A stretch of DNA of 47,837 nt from a virus: the IMG/VR virus record IMGVR_UViG_3300031841_003775, positions 1 through 47,837 of that record. One strand, given 5' to 3'. The notes beneath the pieces were generated by a model. The model worked only from the letters and a program-made list of their open reading frames with translations, searched no databases and was not told the DNA's origin. Each line of letters begins with the position of its first letter. Position 1 is the stretch's first letter. Shown here in pieces: positions 30,243 through 38,423 of this stretch. A program made the position numbers and the translations under genes.

Positions 30243-31297
30243 AAATCAGCATCCTTAACAATCTCAGCATCAAAACGCGCCATCATTTCAAAAATATTCG
30301 CATCATCAATTAATTCTGGCGGGCATGAGTAAAGGTGATCAGATGTATAACCGTGCTTCTTGTCCACTGCGTTTGTTAGCTCTCGCTCACCATCTGAATA
30401 TCTTACCCATTGCTCTTGGTCGTTTGCGTCGATAACCTCGCCCCAAGGCATAAAGGCCGGATTGTATAAGTGAGAACCGCAACCTTGAGTCTGGGCCTCA
30501 AAAGGTATCTGACTGTTCCACTTGGTGCACACCCAACCACCTTGCTCTCTATCACAAGTGGAGTGGCAGCAATTTCTACACGTTGGCTTAACCATGTAGC
30601 CATCATGGCAAACTTTACTCATAGGGCATGATAAGCACGACTGAGAGTTTTTATTATCGCTAATGCCAACAGGGGGCGCTTCTGCAGTAATAACGCCGCC
30701 AATTCTATTGATGAAAAACTTTGCTTGCTCTCTATCTAGCTTGATTCTTTCTGCGTGAAGTTCAGAGCTGTCATTACAGTTTACGATCACAAATGCTCTG
30801 TCTATGTCCATCAAATACATTTCAGCTTGAGCTGCAGCAAAAGTATATGGAAGCGCTTTTTCTATACCTGCGATCTTTACCTGGCTAAACGTCTTTGAAT
30901 AAACAGACTCAATTTTTAATACGTGCGCTTTGCTTGGCGCTTCTTCAATCCCGCTTTCTATGATCCCATCTAACTCGCCAAATAAATGCCCTGCATACTC
31001 AGATACACTCCAAGGCTTGCCGTTTCGCTGATCTATCTCACTGACCACACAGTCGACTGATGATAGTTCACGGATAATTGTCGCCTTACGCGTTTTGTCC
31101 AGCTCACGGCTTCTTAGGTTAACGCCATCTAGACCTAGATCTTCACAAAAACGGAAGTCATACCAAATCGCTCTAATACACTTATCACCAACCATCTTGG
31201 TTGGTATGCGATCGATGTATTGCTTTGATTGTGTCTCTTCTCGCTTCTCGTAAATCTTGTTTACTGTAGGGCTTAGGATTCGTTGCAGTTTTGCCAT
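30236..31297 (-). CDS. RecB/Cas4-like PD-(D/E)XK nuclease with altered active site
   Basis: 353 residues. GxxD is GELDGII (about 108-114), the QxxxY motif is AQAEMY (about 160), and seven cysteines between 200 and 270 (SCLSCPMSKVC, PTCRNCCHSTC) form a metal or Fe-S cluster region. The expected E-x-K strand (LLEFKT in related phage nucleases) reads HVLKIES: Lys and Glu are exchanged. Related phage proteins trim DNA ends next to a helicase. Whether this version cleaves is uncertain. Confidence 0.75.
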   Translation of the reverse strand: MAKLQRILSPTVNKIYEKREETQSKQYIDRIPTKMVGDKCIRAIWYDFRFCEDLGLDGVNLRSRELDKTRKATIIRELSSVDCVVSEIDQRNGKPWSVSEYAGHLFGELDGIIESGIEEAPSKAHVLKIESVYSKTFSQVKIAGIEKALPYTFAAAQAEMYLMDIDRAFVIVNCNDSSELHAERIKLDREQAKFFINRIGGVITAEAPPVGISDNKNSQSCLSCPMSKVCHDGYMVKPTCRNCCHSTCDREQGGWVCTKWNSQIPFEAQTQGCGSHLYNPAFMPWGEVIDANDQEQWVRYSDGERELTNAVDKKHGYTSDHLYSCPPELIDDANIFEMMARFDAEIVKDADLC

Positions 31298-31326
31298 TGG
31301 TGGTTTCTCCTTCTCTTCTCTTAATG

Positions 31327-31352
31327 AAAAGCACTCGCTATCAAGTGCTTTT
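31327..31352 (-). terminator. Hairpin between exonuclease and RecB-like nuclease genes
   Basis: AAAAGCACT (31327-31335) and AGTGCTTTT (31344-31352), an 8-base loop, symmetric with T-rich tail on both strands. Because genes on both sides are leftward, it may attenuate rather than fully stop transcription. Confidence 0.62.
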
Positions 31353-31362
31353 AGGTAAGAGT

Positions 31363-31911
31363 TTATTTAGTTAGCTTTTGCCAAATAGCAGAAACGTATT
31401 TTGCTTGGTGAATAGCATCTGACAGCGCATCATGCTTTACTCCATCAAATGGCATATCACGCTTAGGGTCAAAGCCGATTTTCTGGCCTAACTCAACAAT
31501 TGTTCTAACGTCACGGTCGTTCCAAAACTTCCACGGTTTTGTTAAACCTTTCTTTTCATATGCGTTATTGACAATGGCATTGTCAAACGTTGCACCATTA
31601 CCCCACACTTGACAGTTACCACCAATAAAATCAGATAGAAGCGTTAGAGCATGAAGTAATGATATTGAAGATTTTTGACCTTGCGTGATTTTGCTTTGCG
31701 CGTCTTTAGATTGAGCCATCCACCAAAGAACGGTTGATGCATCCATATTTAAGCCACTGGCCACACAATCTTCAACATTAATGTGTCGGTTAAACGTTTC
31801 GCCAATGTCACCCGTTTCCGGGTCAAAGTAACAAGCACCGATTGCCAAGATAACGGAGTTTGTTTTATTGCCAAGTGTCTCGATATCCATCATTACGTGT
31901 TTCATTGTCAT
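31363..31911 (-). CDS. DEDDh-type 3'-5' exonuclease
   Basis: 182 residues. DIETLGNK (near 9) gives the first acidic pair (D-x-E), WGNGATFDNAIV (near 106) the second Asp, and VKHDALSDAIHQA (near 152) the His and last Asp. This matches the exoribonuclease/exonuclease VIII-like DnaQ fold seen in many phages. It likely degrades single-stranded ends or processes replication intermediates. Confidence 0.88.
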   Translation of the reverse strand: MTMKHVMMDIETLGNKTNSVILAIGACYFDPETGDIGETFNRHINVEDCVASGLNMDASTVLWWMAQSKDAQSKITQGQKSSISLLHALTLLSDFIGGNCQVWGNGATFDNAIVNNAYEKKGLTKPWKFWNDRDVRTIVELGQKIGFDPKRDMPFDGVKHDALSDAIHQAKYVSAIWQKLTK

Positions 31912-31916
31912 TACCC

Positions 31917-32831
31917 TTAGAAAATAATTTTCGGTGTGTTTGGTACTAGGCCATCGCGTAGTGACTCTGTGATCTTAAATGCCATTTCTTGACTAATACC
32001 CATATCAACAAAATACTGATTGGTTTCAAGCATCACTTTCTTGTAGTGCTCTTCGTCTGCTTTTCGCTTGGCTTCTTCAGCTTCTTTCTTTGCAGCCTCA
32101 TCTGCAATACGCTGCTGCTCTGCTTGCTTAGCGGCTTCAACATCTGCAATGCGCTTTTTCTCTGCTTGCTCTGCGTCAAGCTTTGCTTTTTCTTCTGCAG
32201 CAATGCGATCGCGCTCTGCTTTCTTTGCTCGCTCCTCAGCTTCACGCGTTGCTTGTTCAGCTTCAGCCTTGGCCTTTTCTTCCGCTTCACGCTGCATCTG
32301 TGCTCGCTGCTCGGCTTCTGCCTGCTCTTTTTCCTTAGCGGCTTTTTCTGCTTCCATATCGAACTTATCATTCAAAATTAAAGCGATTTCGTGGTCGGCT
32401 TCTCGCTGAATTTTCATTTCGTGAGCTGCTTTGATCGCTTCTTCTTCATCTTTAATTCGCTTTAGCTCGTTTTCGAAGTCTGTCACCTGTTGGCGAGTTT
32501 CTTTGTAAATGCCATCAAGCCCGGCACCAAGGCGAGTTTTGCTGTCCTTGAGCTTTTCAATCGTCGCTTTTTCTTCTTTGGTCTTAGACTCTATTGAGTC
32601 CTTTTGTTGCTGAATAAGATCATCAATAATTTTATTCAGTGCTGATTTTGATTTCTTGGCCTTGTTTGCATTGGAGATAATCGCCTTGCGTCCAACGCCT
32701 GTTTCCATGTTGCCGCCATCAAGGCTTTTAACCTTTTGCTCAACTTCAATGATTAACTTATCAACCTGGTCCGTTGAAGTAAGTACGGTTAATGCATTTT
32801 CTGGTTTGATTACAACTAGTTCATTATTCAT
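31917..32831 (-). CDS. Long coiled-coil protein of the replication operon
   Basis: 304 residues. The N-terminal 60 residues are mixed, then residues about 80-275 are a continuous helix rich in E, K, A and Q (for example EKAKAEAEQATREAEERAKK). It resembles the DUF1351-type proteins that sit beside phage ssDNA-binding and recombination genes. It may be a structural or recombination helper; no enzyme motif is visible. Confidence 0.72.
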   Translation of the reverse strand: MNNELVVIKPENALTVLTSTDQVDKLIIEVEQKVKSLDGGNMETGVGRKAIISNANKAKKSKSALNKIIDDLIQQQKDSIESKTKEEKATIEKLKDSKTRLGAGLDGIYKETRQQVTDFENELKRIKDEEEAIKAAHEMKIQREADHEIALILNDKFDMEAEKAAKEKEQAEAEQRAQMQREAEEKAKAEAEQATREAEERAKKAERDRIAAEEKAKLDAEQAEKKRIADVEAAKQAEQQRIADEAAKKEAEEAKRKADEEHYKKVMLETNQYFVDMGISQEMAFKITESLRDGLVPNTPKIIF

Positions 32832-32879
32832 TATTCATTGTCCTGTTTTTATAGGGCGACTACTGCCGCCCTTGTTTAT

Positions 32880-33068
32880 TTAGTTGTTGTGAGTCATTTC
32901 GTTTAACTCTTCATGGCTAGGAAGCGAGTTGAAAATTAATTCCATCATAGCTACTTCATTGCCACTCATCCCAAGAATGACGTTCTGAGTTAGTATTTTA
33001 AGAAATGACGCTTCATCTGGTGATAATTCAACGTGTATCACTGGATTGCTTTTTACTTGGCATTTCAT
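32880..33068 (-). CDS. Small hypothetical protein
   Basis: 62 residues from the ATG at 33068. A longer frame upstream overlaps the DUF669 gene entirely and is not credible. The product has a beta start (VIHVELSPDEASFLKIL) and a helix. It follows the ssDNA-binding gene by one base. Function unknown. Confidence 0.6.
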   Translation of the reverse strand: MKCQVKSNPVIHVELSPDEASFLKILTQNVILGMSGNEVAMMELIFNSLPSHEELNEMTHNN

Positions 33069-33069
33069 A

Positions 33070-33594
33070 TTATTGAGCCCATGCCGGTTTAGATGGATCA
33101 GCCACCTGGGTTGTTTGCGTCTGAACTGTTTGAGTTGCAGTGTTGGCAACTGGCGCTGAGTTGCACTTTGCTGCATTCTCTTCAGTAGCAGGTAAGTAAC
33201 CAGCCATTTCGTTTGATGCGTCGTAATTGCCTTGTGCTGCACGAACTTTCACTTTGCCTACAAACGGCTTGTAATGTAACTCTTGCGTGTCTTGTGGCTG
33301 AAGAACACCAACCGAGTGACAGATTGCTGACAAGTCGCGTCGAGCGATATCAACTGCTTGTTGGTTAGCGTTAACCAGGTTCAAGTTGCTAAATACCTTG
33401 CGTCCTTTTTTTGGACCGTCTACAACTTCAATGGTCAGTTTTACGTATTGACCGCCAGACTGAGAATCTTTCATTTCTGAGTCAGTGATCATCATTGGGT
33501 AGAAACCTGCAGGCATCGGCTCGTAAGCTGCGTTTGGTTCTACTTGGTTTGCATCGAATTGTTGACCGCCTAAAAGTGAAGATAGATTTGCCAT
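33070..33594 (-). CDS. DUF669 ssDNA-binding-like protein
   Basis: 174 residues. ANLSSLLGGQQFDANQVEP, then GFYPMMITDSEMKDSQSGGQ and VDGPKKGRKVFSNLNLVNAN, form the DUF669 OB-like domain. The C-terminus is a flexible Thr/Gln-rich tail ending in KPAWAQ. DUF669 is next to Sak4 ATPases in many phages and is thought to coat single strands for annealing. Confidence 0.87.
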   Translation of the reverse strand: MANLSSLLGGQQFDANQVEPNAAYEPMPAGFYPMMITDSEMKDSQSGGQYVKLTIEVVDGPKKGRKVFSNLNLVNANQQAVDIARRDLSAICHSVGVLQPQDTQELHYKPFVGKVKVRAAQGNYDASNEMAGYLPATEENAAKCNSAPVANTATQTVQTQTTQVADPSKPAWAQ

Positions 33595-33652
33595 GATATT
33601 TTTCTCTCTATTTAAATGATTTATTTGTTTACTTACTGTTTACTACTAACTA

Positions 33653-34408
33653 CTACGCTAATGCTTTGATAAAAGGCTTTAATGGGTTTTCATCTTGAAC
33701 AACCGTTAATGCCTTGCTGATTCCGTATCGGTTCTTGCTTACACCGCTTGGATGTGGGTAGGTAACTAATTCAACCGTACCATCTGCAATTGCTCGTTTT
33801 CTGTCACCGTCGCCAGTGGTGAATGTTTTTAGGCGCAATAAGCCAACCAAATCAACGTTGTCAACGTAAGCCGACACGCTGCGCTTATTCATTCGAATGG
33901 TGTAGCGCTGGTATGGGTCTTGGTCTGGCAGTTCTAATGTTTCTGTGTCAGCGTGGGCGATAAACAACACATTCATGTTGAACTTATCACGCAATGTTCC
34001 GCACAACTCGCGCAACTCTCTATGCTTCTGAGCTACTGATGCATGCCCGGCCCCATAACCGCCTAGCGCTTGATTGATCGACTTAGGTCGCTTAGGGTCT
34101 GACTCGATAATTTCGCTTTCAAAAATCTCATTGAGTCGCGTTACTGAGTCAAATACAACTGTTTTGAAATTGTGCTCTTCAGTTGCCAAGGCGTTAAGCG
34201 CTTCCATTAACTCGTTACTTGAGTTAATCAGTGGAAAGGCTGGTATCTCTTTTCCTTCTAGCGCTTGAAGACCATCTTCAATTGGTACGATTACCGGGTT
34301 TGGAAATGATGCCGCTAATGTTGTTTTACCAACACCAGCTTCACCTAATATTGTTCCGATCACTGGCTTTGCTTTTGGCGCTGACAGTGATGATAATGAA
34401 ATTGCCAT
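33653..34408 (-). CDS. Sak4-like RecA-fold ATPase
   Basis: 251 residues of the AAA_24/Sak4 group. Walker A is GEAGVGKTTLA (about 22-32), and the Walker B-like strand is KTVVFDSVTRLNEI (about 82). AVPIEDGLQALEGK and VNVDLVGLLRLKTF complete the fold. Sak4 promotes single-strand annealing recombination together with a DUF669-like SSB, encoded next door. Confidence 0.87.
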   Translation of the reverse strand: MAISLSSLSAPKAKPVIGTILGEAGVGKTTLAASFPNPVIVPIEDGLQALEGKEIPAFPLINSSNELMEALNALATEEHNFKTVVFDSVTRLNEIFESEIIESDPKRPKSINQALGGYGAGHASVAQKHRELRELCGTLRDKFNMNVLFIAHADTETLELPDQDPYQRYTIRMNKRSVSAYVDNVDLVGLLRLKTFTTGDGDRKRAIADGTVELVTYPHPSGVSKNRYGISKALTVVQDENPLKPFIKALA

Positions 34409-34483
34409 CTGTTGTTTCTCCTTCTCTAAACTTCGAAATCAAATTTATAACGTTTAATCGTTTAATGCAAGCTTTTTTATTGT

Positions 34484-36742
34484 TTATTTCTTAACTTTTA
34501 TCAATTGACGAGGTCGGCCACCTGCAGACGCTTCTGTTTCGATGTATAACTCTCCAGTATCAACCAGGGCCTGCACTAATTGATTGCGCTCACTTGACGT
34601 GTAGCTTCTGGTTTTTCTTGATAGGTCCGTCATTGTTACTGCGTCAGATTCATTGCATAGATGCTTGATAGCCTCTAACACTTCATTCATTTTCTTTTCA
34701 TGCTTGCTAGACTTAACGTCATGGCGAACTCTGGTTAATGTCGTCTTGTAGCAGTGATCAACAAAATCAATCGCCCAACTCGTTGCTTCCTTACCAATCG
34801 CTGTAGATGATGGATTAATGGATAGTTGAGCAATGAGAGCAACACGCATTGCATACTCAACCGCACGGCCAACCAATGACTCAAGCCTTTCTTTTTCCAA
34901 TTCATCTTGCAGTGCCAGTGTTTTGTCTTCATATCTATCTAGAAGATCGTAAGACTCACCAGTAAAATCCAAAACAGTCGCGTTGGGTCTTTGCTCGCCA
35001 TCTTCAACAAATGCCAAATTGCCGCCTTTCGCTTCAATTTCACTGATCCACTGTTTAATGGAATTTGGTACATCTTTGGTGCTCTTTCTGTTTCTTCTCA
35101 TTTTCGTGCGTGGTTGTGTTGATTCAACCACCAGCAAGCGACCTAAGAAACCATCATGCACTTGAGCCATATCTAACGATTCAAAGAATGTAGAGCTGGT
35201 GGTCGTACCATACAAGCTTAATGCAGGGCATTTTAGGACCGCATCCCCTTCTTTCTTTTGCTCATCACTTAGGCCGCGCTGTGAGTATCTAAGTTGAGGC
35301 ACTGCAGAATCTAATTTGGTAATGACCTGCATTAGAAAGCTTCTAAGTTTGAGCTGCATCCCACTTTTATCAGCTCCAACCGTCTGAACTGTGATACCTA
35401 GCTCATCGCTGACAACAATTTGTCTTGGTTGTTTTAGTAGGGCCTGATAACAAGCAGAGTCAGAAGTAAACCAACTGCCGCCATTGAGTTTCATTTTATC
35501 GGTGGCATCCAATATCGCTTCAATCGTTTTTGCTCCGTGCTCTTTACCTGCTGTCGATTTAGCCACACCAAGTACGTACAGGCTCGCCATATTGCCTTCG
35601 CTGGTTGCAAACTTTCTAGCGCACAGCGTTGAGCAAAGCGCAATAGCTGATGCAACGGCCAGCTCTGGCTGTGATTTTGGTGCCGTATCTTCGTGAAACC
35701 TTGCTATCTCACCGATTATTCCAGGCGCTCTTTCAAAAACACTGCCTATTTGCTCTTGTGATTCTTTCTGAGGCGCTTTAGGTTTGCTTAGTAGTGCTGA
35801 TAGGTCAACACCTGGATATTGCTCTTCTGGCGCTTTATGGACAGGTATATAGCCACTTTGCTTGGCTAAATCGACAACCGTCCCAATCTTGATGTCAGAC
35901 TTCTTGAAGCTTTTCCAAGTTCTGTCTTGATCCTTTTGTGAATACTTATCAGGGCATGACTTGGACCAGTTATCCCAAACACCTTGCGCAAGTCCATGAG
36001 CTTTTAACCCCATACCAACATGCAGCCATGTATCACGGTCGAACGAGTTAATAAAGCTCAAGCACTCTTGATCAAAATCATTATCAAAGTTAAGTGATGA
36101 GGAAATAGGTTGCTGTGTTACGTGCTCTTTCACCTCTTCTTTCTTGCGCATTAATGCAATTAGCCATTCTGGCGCTGCAGATATTGGTGTTGTAAAGTCG
36201 TTTATCCAATCGTATGAACCTTTCGCATTCTTAGACGGTGAGACAATGACTAAACCACCATCCGAGCGTGTATCAATACCGGGTAGTTTGTTTGTGCCGC
36301 TGTTTACTCTTTCGTCATAAGTGAAAAAGTAATGCAGACCGCCAGAACCCGTTTTTTGTGATGGTGTTAAATCGAACGGGCCGTGTTGTCGGATGATCTG
36401 AGCAAGTTGCTCTAATCCGCCGCCTTTCACATCCACATCAAGAACCCAAACACCCGATTGTGGTCCAGTAGCAATACCGATGTTCGCGTTAGGCCATAGC
36501 TTCCACCAGGTTTCTAACATATCGATGTTATTTGTTGCTTGCTCCTTCCATCCGTTTACTCTTGGGTGTTTACCCGTTGATTTACACTCTAAGTTGCCAC
36601 AAGAGCACACGCCTGCAGATGCATCATGGCAAGGAAATACCATTAGACCTTTTTTCGCGTAGCTCTTAGCAGCTTCAAGTAAGCCATTTTTTTGAGTGGT
36701 TATGTTTTCATAACCACCCAAGAAAGATAAATCTACAGACAT
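34484..36742 (-). CDS. Primase-polymerase / DUF3987 primase-helicase
   Basis: 752 residues. Residues 20-200 are a prim-pol domain: GLMVFPCHD, VWVLDVDVKGG (the D-x-D metal site), GSGGLHYFF and GIDTRSDGGLVIVSPS. A PriCT-like region is at 225-300 and a DUF3987 RecA-like domain at 330-650, with GVAKSTAGKE as Walker A and IVVSDELG as Walker B. A C-terminal winged-helix-like tail ends at KVKK. It primes and unwinds at the phage origin, which probably lies just upstream in the divergent region. Confidence 0.9.
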   Translation of the reverse strand: MSVDLSFLGGYENITTQKNGLLEAAKSYAKKGLMVFPCHDASAGVCSCGNLECKSTGKHPRVNGWKEQATNNIDMLETWWKLWPNANIGIATGPQSGVWVLDVDVKGGGLEQLAQIIRQHGPFDLTPSQKTGSGGLHYFFTYDERVNSGTNKLPGIDTRSDGGLVIVSPSKNAKGSYDWINDFTTPISAAPEWLIALMRKKEEVKEHVTQQPISSSLNFDNDFDQECLSFINSFDRDTWLHVGMGLKAHGLAQGVWDNWSKSCPDKYSQKDQDRTWKSFKKSDIKIGTVVDLAKQSGYIPVHKAPEEQYPGVDLSALLSKPKAPQKESQEQIGSVFERAPGIIGEIARFHEDTAPKSQPELAVASAIALCSTLCARKFATSEGNMASLYVLGVAKSTAGKEHGAKTIEAILDATDKMKLNGGSWFTSDSACYQALLKQPRQIVVSDELGITVQTVGADKSGMQLKLRSFLMQVITKLDSAVPQLRYSQRGLSDEQKKEGDAVLKCPALSLYGTTTSSTFFESLDMAQVHDGFLGRLLVVESTQPRTKMRRNRKSTKDVPNSIKQWISEIEAKGGNLAFVEDGEQRPNATVLDFTGESYDLLDRYEDKTLALQDELEKERLESLVGRAVEYAMRVALIAQLSINPSSTAIGKEATSWAIDFVDHCYKTTLTRVRHDVKSSKHEKKMNEVLEAIKHLCNESDAVTMTDLSRKTRSYTSSERNQLVQALVDTGELYIETEASAGGRPRQLIKVKK

Positions 36743-36753
36743 AAATCGACCTA

Positions 36754-36987
36754 CTAAGCTGTGCGTTTGATGTATAGAGATCCGTTAGAACCAAGGTCCG
36801 TTGAGAATTTCCAACGCTTAGTTGAAGCAAGGGCATGCGCTGCAATGCGAGCCTTTGAAAACATCTCGCTGTGTTCGCTACCAATCTCTACGGTTTGACC
36901 GACTTCCATCGTTTTGAACGGCCAATCTACGCGCTTTGTTTCTTTCATGTTAATTGGGTCGCTGTCGTGCATTTTGAACATAGACAT
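36754..36987 (-). CDS. Small basic hypothetical protein
   Basis: 77 residues from the ATG at 36987, with AAAGGTG upstream (a GTG three codons earlier is the alternative). It has a beta pair (MEVGQTVEIGSEHSEM) and a helix (KARIAAHALASTKRWK). It lies between the RHH regulator and the primase. Possibly an early regulator or replication factor; family not recognised. Confidence 0.65.
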   Translation of the reverse strand: MSMFKMHDSDPINMKETKRVDWPFKTMEVGQTVEIGSEHSEMFSKARIAAHALASTKRWKFSTDLGSNGSLYIKRTA

Positions 36988-37047
36988 TAAAATCACCTTT
37001 TTTTTGTTTTATTAAAGTAGCTAGATATTAAACAATAATAAAATTAA

Positions 37048-37395
37048 TTACAAGTCAATATATCCACCAGCCGTAAGTTCAATCATGTCAGCAATGTATT
37101 CTTCAACTGGCATGTTCTTTTCTTTCGCTGACCTCTTAGCCAGTGTCATGGCGTCTCTAGGTATCTCCACGGTTACAGTTGTCTTTCTCGAATAGTTACT
37201 CTTAGGCTTAACATTAAAAGCTCTCCAACCTTTGTGATGGTTATTTTTACCAGAATGGACGGCTGACATCCTAGGCACAGATAGCCCGTTTTTGTCGCAC
37301 AACTCTTTCAATCCAATAGTGGTTACGACCTCTCCAGATGGGGTAATGAATTTGTACTCTTTTGGCGGTCTGCCTGTTCTTTGTTTGGTTTTCAT
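37048..37395 (-). CDS. Early regulator with AT-hook-like start and Arc/RHH C-terminus
   Basis: 115 residues. The start RTGRPPKEYKF is an AT-hook-like minor-groove motif. The middle carries a GLKELCDKNGLSVPRMSAV HTH-like block. The end (TTVTVEIPRDAMTLAKRSAK, then EYIADMIE) is a ribbon-helix-helix. It is the first leftward gene, directly below a promoter framed by a perfect inverted repeat, so autoregulation is likely. Confidence 0.78.
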   Translation of the reverse strand: MKTKQRTGRPPKEYKFITPSGEVVTTIGLKELCDKNGLSVPRMSAVHSGKNNHHKGWRAFNVKPKSNYSRKTTVTVEIPRDAMTLAKRSAKEKNMPVEEYIADMIELTAGGYIDL

Positions 37396-37421
37396 GGGTA
37401 ATCCTCGTTTTGGGTTGTTTT

Positions 37422-37467
37422 CTTATTTACACTCATGCTACACCAGATTGCTCTAGGTGTAAATAAG
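37422..37467 (-). promoter_or_regulatory. Leftward early promoter inside an inverted-repeat operator
   Basis: CTTATTTACAC (37422-37432) is the exact inverse of GTGTAAATAAG (37457-37467). Between and across them on the minus strand lie TTTACA (37463-37458), 17-bp spacer and TAGCAT (37440-37435). The repeat thus brackets the leftward promoter 27 bases upstream of the RHH gene. Confidence 0.7.
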
Positions 37468-37815
37468 TTAATGGCGTAAAAAACAAATCAAAAAGTGTTA
37501 TCTAAAAACCCATTAAAAACAATAACTTAACTACTTAGTGGGCTTAATTGCTTTTTCGCAAGCCTATACTCTCACTGGGGGTGGGAGGTATAGAAATATA
37601 GAGAGAGAGTATAGGTAAGGGAATTAAGTGATTAAGTATATATTAACTATATTATTACTATTTTAAATACTATAAACCCTTATTCTATAAGGCTTCGCCA
37701 TCTCGATACTTTTTCGCAAACACCATTGCGATTAAGTGCGACTAAGTACTTAGTGTGCAAAGGTGTGTTTTTACTGAATGAATGACTGTTAAATGTAGTT
37801 ATTACGAGTGATGTA

Positions 37816-37844
37816 TTGACTAGACAGTAGTAATGATTTAATGT
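37816..37844 (+). promoter_or_regulatory. Possible rightward promoter
   Basis: TTGACT (37816-37821), 17-bp spacer, TAATGT (37839-37844); a better hexamer TTTAAT at 37837 leaves only 15 bp. It would drive the gene at 37879. Confidence 0.42.
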
Positions 37845-37878
37845 TTAATACACACAAACAAAACAGGACTAAACAGCA

Positions 37879-38361
37879 ATGAATAAAAAACTAATACCAG
37901 CAGGCAAGCTAAAAAACCTAAACGACCTAGTGGTCGGTACGTCGGTTTTATTATCCAATGGCAATGTTGGACATATAACGAGTGTTACTGATGTAGTGAC
38001 CTTTAATCATGGCGATATTGCAGAGGCAAGATTATTGATTGACTTACCTCAAGCTGGCTCAATGATGCATACACACCGAAGGGACGGACGAAGCCATCAT
38101 GATGCGTATGGGGATATCGTTAGCATTTGCCGACCTGAAGACTCGAAAGTGAAATCAATCAAGGTGTGGAGCAATCAACCGCTTGATGTTGAGCTATTGA
38201 AAGCAGGCAATGAACTCGGTTTGGTTTGTAAGTTGATTATCGATACAAACAAGAACGGCAAAAACTGGAAAGGCAACACTAAACCGACCGAGTTGAATGG
38301 TATTAAAGGTATTTGCAAACTTGGTAAGTCAGGAATGTTGAGTGTTAAGGTTTGGCGGTAG
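37879..38361 (+). CDS. Hypothetical protein, first gene of the rightward arm
   Basis: 160 residues, soluble and basic. An N-terminal beta segment (VVGTSVLLSNGNVGHITSV) is followed by a His-rich stretch (MMHTHRRDGRSHHDAYGD). The ending is KGICKLGKSGMLSVKVWR. It starts after AACAGGACTAAACAGCA and is followed by a terminator, so it is a stand-alone early gene. Not recognised. Confidence 0.65.
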   Translation: MNKKLIPAGKLKNLNDLVVGTSVLLSNGNVGHITSVTDVVTFNHGDIAEARLLIDLPQAGSMMHTHRRDGRSHHDAYGDIVSICRPEDSKVKSIKVWSNQPLDVELLKAGNELGLVCKLIIDTNKNGKNWKGNTKPTELNGIKGICKLGKSGMLSVKVWR

Positions 38362-38384
38362 TTATTTTGGTCACATGCTAAACT

Positions 38385-38411
38385 AGCCCTATCACACGAT
38401 AGGGCTTTTTA
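38385..38411 (+). terminator. Intrinsic terminator
   Basis: AGCCCTATC (38385-38393), loop ACAC, GATAGGGCT (38398-38406), then TTTT. It ends the stand-alone gene before the packaging module. Confidence 0.88.
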
Positions 38412-38423
38412 TTTGGAGCTAGC

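Larger units (their letters stand above)
37396..37878. other. Divergent regulatory region and candidate replication origin
   Basis: A 483-bp gene-free stretch between the divergent arms. It holds an 11-bp inverted repeat at 37422-37467 and the perfect palindrome ACTAAGTACTTAGT (37741-37754), with its half TACTTAGTG also at 37532. CTTTTTCGCAA occurs at 37551 and 37709, ATTAAGTG at 37623 and 37731. A second 11-bp inverted repeat CCTATACTCTC/GAGAGTATAGG lies at 37563-37615, followed by a very AT-rich block (37620-37690). The mix of iteron-like repeats, AT-rich unwinding region and nearby primase suggests an origin; not proven. Confidence 0.6.

Noticed and set aside
32068-32409. Ala/Ser-rich open frame opposite the coiled-coil gene
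   Set aside because: It mirrors the repetitive Glu/Lys/Ala codons of the coiled coil; such shadows are expected and there is no plus-strand promoter.
38376-38384. TGCTAAACT as an extended -10 for the gene at 38424
   Set aside because: Its start point would fall inside the terminator stem; possible but too weak to list as a feature.
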